A stretch of DNA of 22,242 nt from Acidimicrobiales bacterium. GTDB lineage: Bacteria; Actinomycetota; Acidimicrobiia; Acidimicrobiales; Poriferisodaliceae. The DNA lies in contig JAHDHM010000014.1 of NCBI GenBank assembly GCA_020631315.1, positions 1-22,242 of the forward strand, read 5' to 3'. Of the stretch, positions 21,168 through 22,242 are shown piece after piece. The notes below the pieces were generated by a model. That model worked only from the letters and a program-made list of their open reading frames with translations, was not told the DNA's origin and ran no database searches. Each line of letters begins with the position of its first letter. The stretch's first letter is position 1. Made by a program: the position numbers and the translations under genes.

Positions 21168-22242
21168 ATGAGCGGGGTGGGTGCGATGGCGAAGCAGCGT
21201 CTGGGTCTGGCGGCAGCTGTGCTGAGCATGTTCGCGGGTGCCTCTGTCGCCGATGTCGCGACGGCCGGCGAGGTACGCGCCGCGGAGCCGGCCTTCGGTG
21301 TCGACTTCGTCGATGTGGACGTCGAGGGTCCGCTGACGTTCGGGGTCACCGCGGACGGCGTGGTCGTGCCGCTGATCGGTGGGCCGGTCCACGGCGACGC
21401 GGCCGGGTTGCCGCTGGTCGCTCCGATCGTCGGTGTGGCGGTCTCCGAGGGGTCGACCGGTCACTTGCTCGTCGGTGCCGATGGTGGCGTGTTCGCGTTC
21501 GGGGCAGCGTCGTTCCATGGCTCAGCTGGCGGGATCGAGCTCGCGGCTCCGGTGGTCGACATCCTCACCGTCGACGGCGTCGACGGCTACTGGTTGATGG
21601 CTGCTGACGGCGGCGTGTTCACGTTCGGCGAGGCGTCGTTCCATGGCTCGCTCGGCGCGATCGATCTCGACCAGCCGATCGTCGCCGGTGAGGTGACGCC
21701 CGGCGGTGGCGGGTACTGGCTCGTGGCCGCTGATGGCGGCGTGTTCACGTTCGGAGACGCTCCGTTCCTCGGTTCCGCGCCCGACGATGGCACACCGGCC
21801 AGGTCCCCGATCGTCGACATCGCGGCCGCCGACCGAGACGGGTACCAGCTGCTCAGCGCCAACGGAGTGCTGACCAACTTCGGCAGTGCGGCCGTCGCTG
21901 GGCGCTACTCGCATCTGGACCCGACGGTCGAACACGTCTCGTTGGCGACCGATGGCGACCGCATCGTCGCCGGAAAGCGGCACGGGAGCGTCGACGTGCT
22001 GCCCCAGTCCGAGGCCGAGCGGCTCGCTGCTGCCAGGGCCGTGTGGGCCGACGCGGCGATCGGGGATTACACGCTCACCGTCGTCGAGACAGCGAACTAC
22101 TGGTGCAGCGGCACGACGGTCACGGACGTCCGCGACGGGGCTGTGGCTTCGCTCACCACCGACGTGCTCTGCGGGGAACGAGCGATCGATGCAGTGTTGC
22201 TCCTCGACTGGGTGCACGGCTTTGTCGCGTGGGACGAGCAGT
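21168..22242 (+). CDS. Secreted beta-propeller-like repeat protein, 3' truncated by window edge
   Basis: The frame is open from ATG 21168 to the window end (358 complete codons). A signal peptide is likely: KQR, then LGLAAAVLSMFAGASVA, with cleavage somewhere before AEPAFGVDF. Residues ~45-280 hold about five repeats of ~40-48 residues built on GYWLVAADGGVFTFGDAPFLGS, with versions at ADGGVFAFGAASFHGS and ADGGVFTFGEASFHGS. Such repeats are common in secreted proteins of Acidimicrobiia and relatives and are thought to form propeller blades. After them, AVWADAAIGDYTLTVVETANYWCSGTTVTDVRDGAV resembles the DUF6174 pattern (W...Y.........C....V.VRDG). The function is unknown. It is divergent from the glycosidase-like gene with 49 bp between. 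Confidence 0.85.
   Translation, partial: MSGVGAMAKQRLGLAAAVLSMFAGASVADVATAGEVRAAEPAFGVDFVDVDVEGPLTFGVTADGVVVPLIGGPVHGDAAGLPLVAPIVGVAVSEGSTGHLLVGADGGVFAFGAASFHGSAGGIELAAPVVDILTVDGVDGYWLMAADGGVFTFGEASFHGSLGAIDLDQPIVAGEVTPGGGGYWLVAADGGVFTFGDAPFLGSAPDDGTPARSPIVDIAAADRDGYQLLSANGVLTNFGSAAVAGRYSHLDPTVEHVSLATDGDRIVAGKRHGSVDVLPQSEAERLAAARAVWADAAIGDYTLTVVETANYWCSGTTVTDVRDGAVASLTTDVLCGERAIDAVLLLDWVHGFVAWDEQ

Noticed and set aside
1..22242. tRNA or rRNA genes, CRISPR arrays, insertion sequences, prophage genes
   Set aside because: I read both strands for these and found no cloverleaf or rRNA-like sequence, no spaced repeats of CRISPR type, and no transposase or integrase motifs.

Overview
This is a high-GC, mostly protein-coding stretch that looks like an actinobacterium, most likely a marine Acidimicrobiia member related to Ilumatobacter. 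That placement is inference. It rests on very high third-position GC, frequent GTG starts, an OleBC fusion, an F420-type (DDN-like) nitroreductase, and a secreted protein built from 'GYWLVAADGGVFTFGDA' repeats. I see no tRNA, rRNA, CRISPR array, transposase or integrase.

Layout. (1) 1-1257 (+) is the 3' part of an integral membrane acyltransferase, followed by a short 14-bp tandem repeat. (2) 1402-7257 (+) is a tightly coupled operon of a class III CoA-transferase, OleA, a fused OleB-OleC and OleD. This is the full enzyme set for head-to-head condensation of two fatty acyl chains, via a beta-lactone, to a long-chain cis-olefin. (3) 12715-7250 (-) is a cell-surface polysaccharide operon. In transcription order it holds a short sugar-phosphate transferase, a membrane-anchored protein of unknown function, a frameshifted FAD amine-oxidase-like gene, a Gfo/Idh/MocA dehydrogenase with an unusual N-terminal membrane anchor, and a DegT-type sugar aminotransferase. 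(4) 12855-13331 (+) is a glutathione peroxidase whose catalytic residue is encoded by an in-frame TGA (selenocysteine). (5) 16973-13428 (-) is a coupled group: a dienoyl-CoA isomerase-like crotonase, a class B flavin monooxygenase broken by an apparent 17-nt deletion, a WYL regulator and a RidA-like protein. (6) 18926-17066 (-) is a DDN-like nitroreductase followed by a membrane protein with a spermidine-synthase-like domain. (7) 18992-20089 (+) is a second selenoprotein, a thioredoxin-fold redoxin with a U-x-C motif. (8) 21118-20105 (-) is a beta-propeller glycosidase-like protein. (9) 21168 to the window end (+) is a secreted repeat protein, truncated by the window edge.

The most notable signal is the pair of selenoprotein genes. 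In each, the in-frame TGA is followed, after exactly 14 nt, by a perfect 6-bp stem with a small GU-containing loop. That is bacterial SECIS geometry, and in the peroxidase the loop is AGGTCT, the loop I recall for E. coli fdhF. Standard gene callers would split or truncate both genes. Other points of interest are the CoA-transferase coupled to oleA by an ATGA overlap, the two membrane anchors with Pro/Ala-rich linkers in the polysaccharide operon, and two broken flavoenzyme genes.
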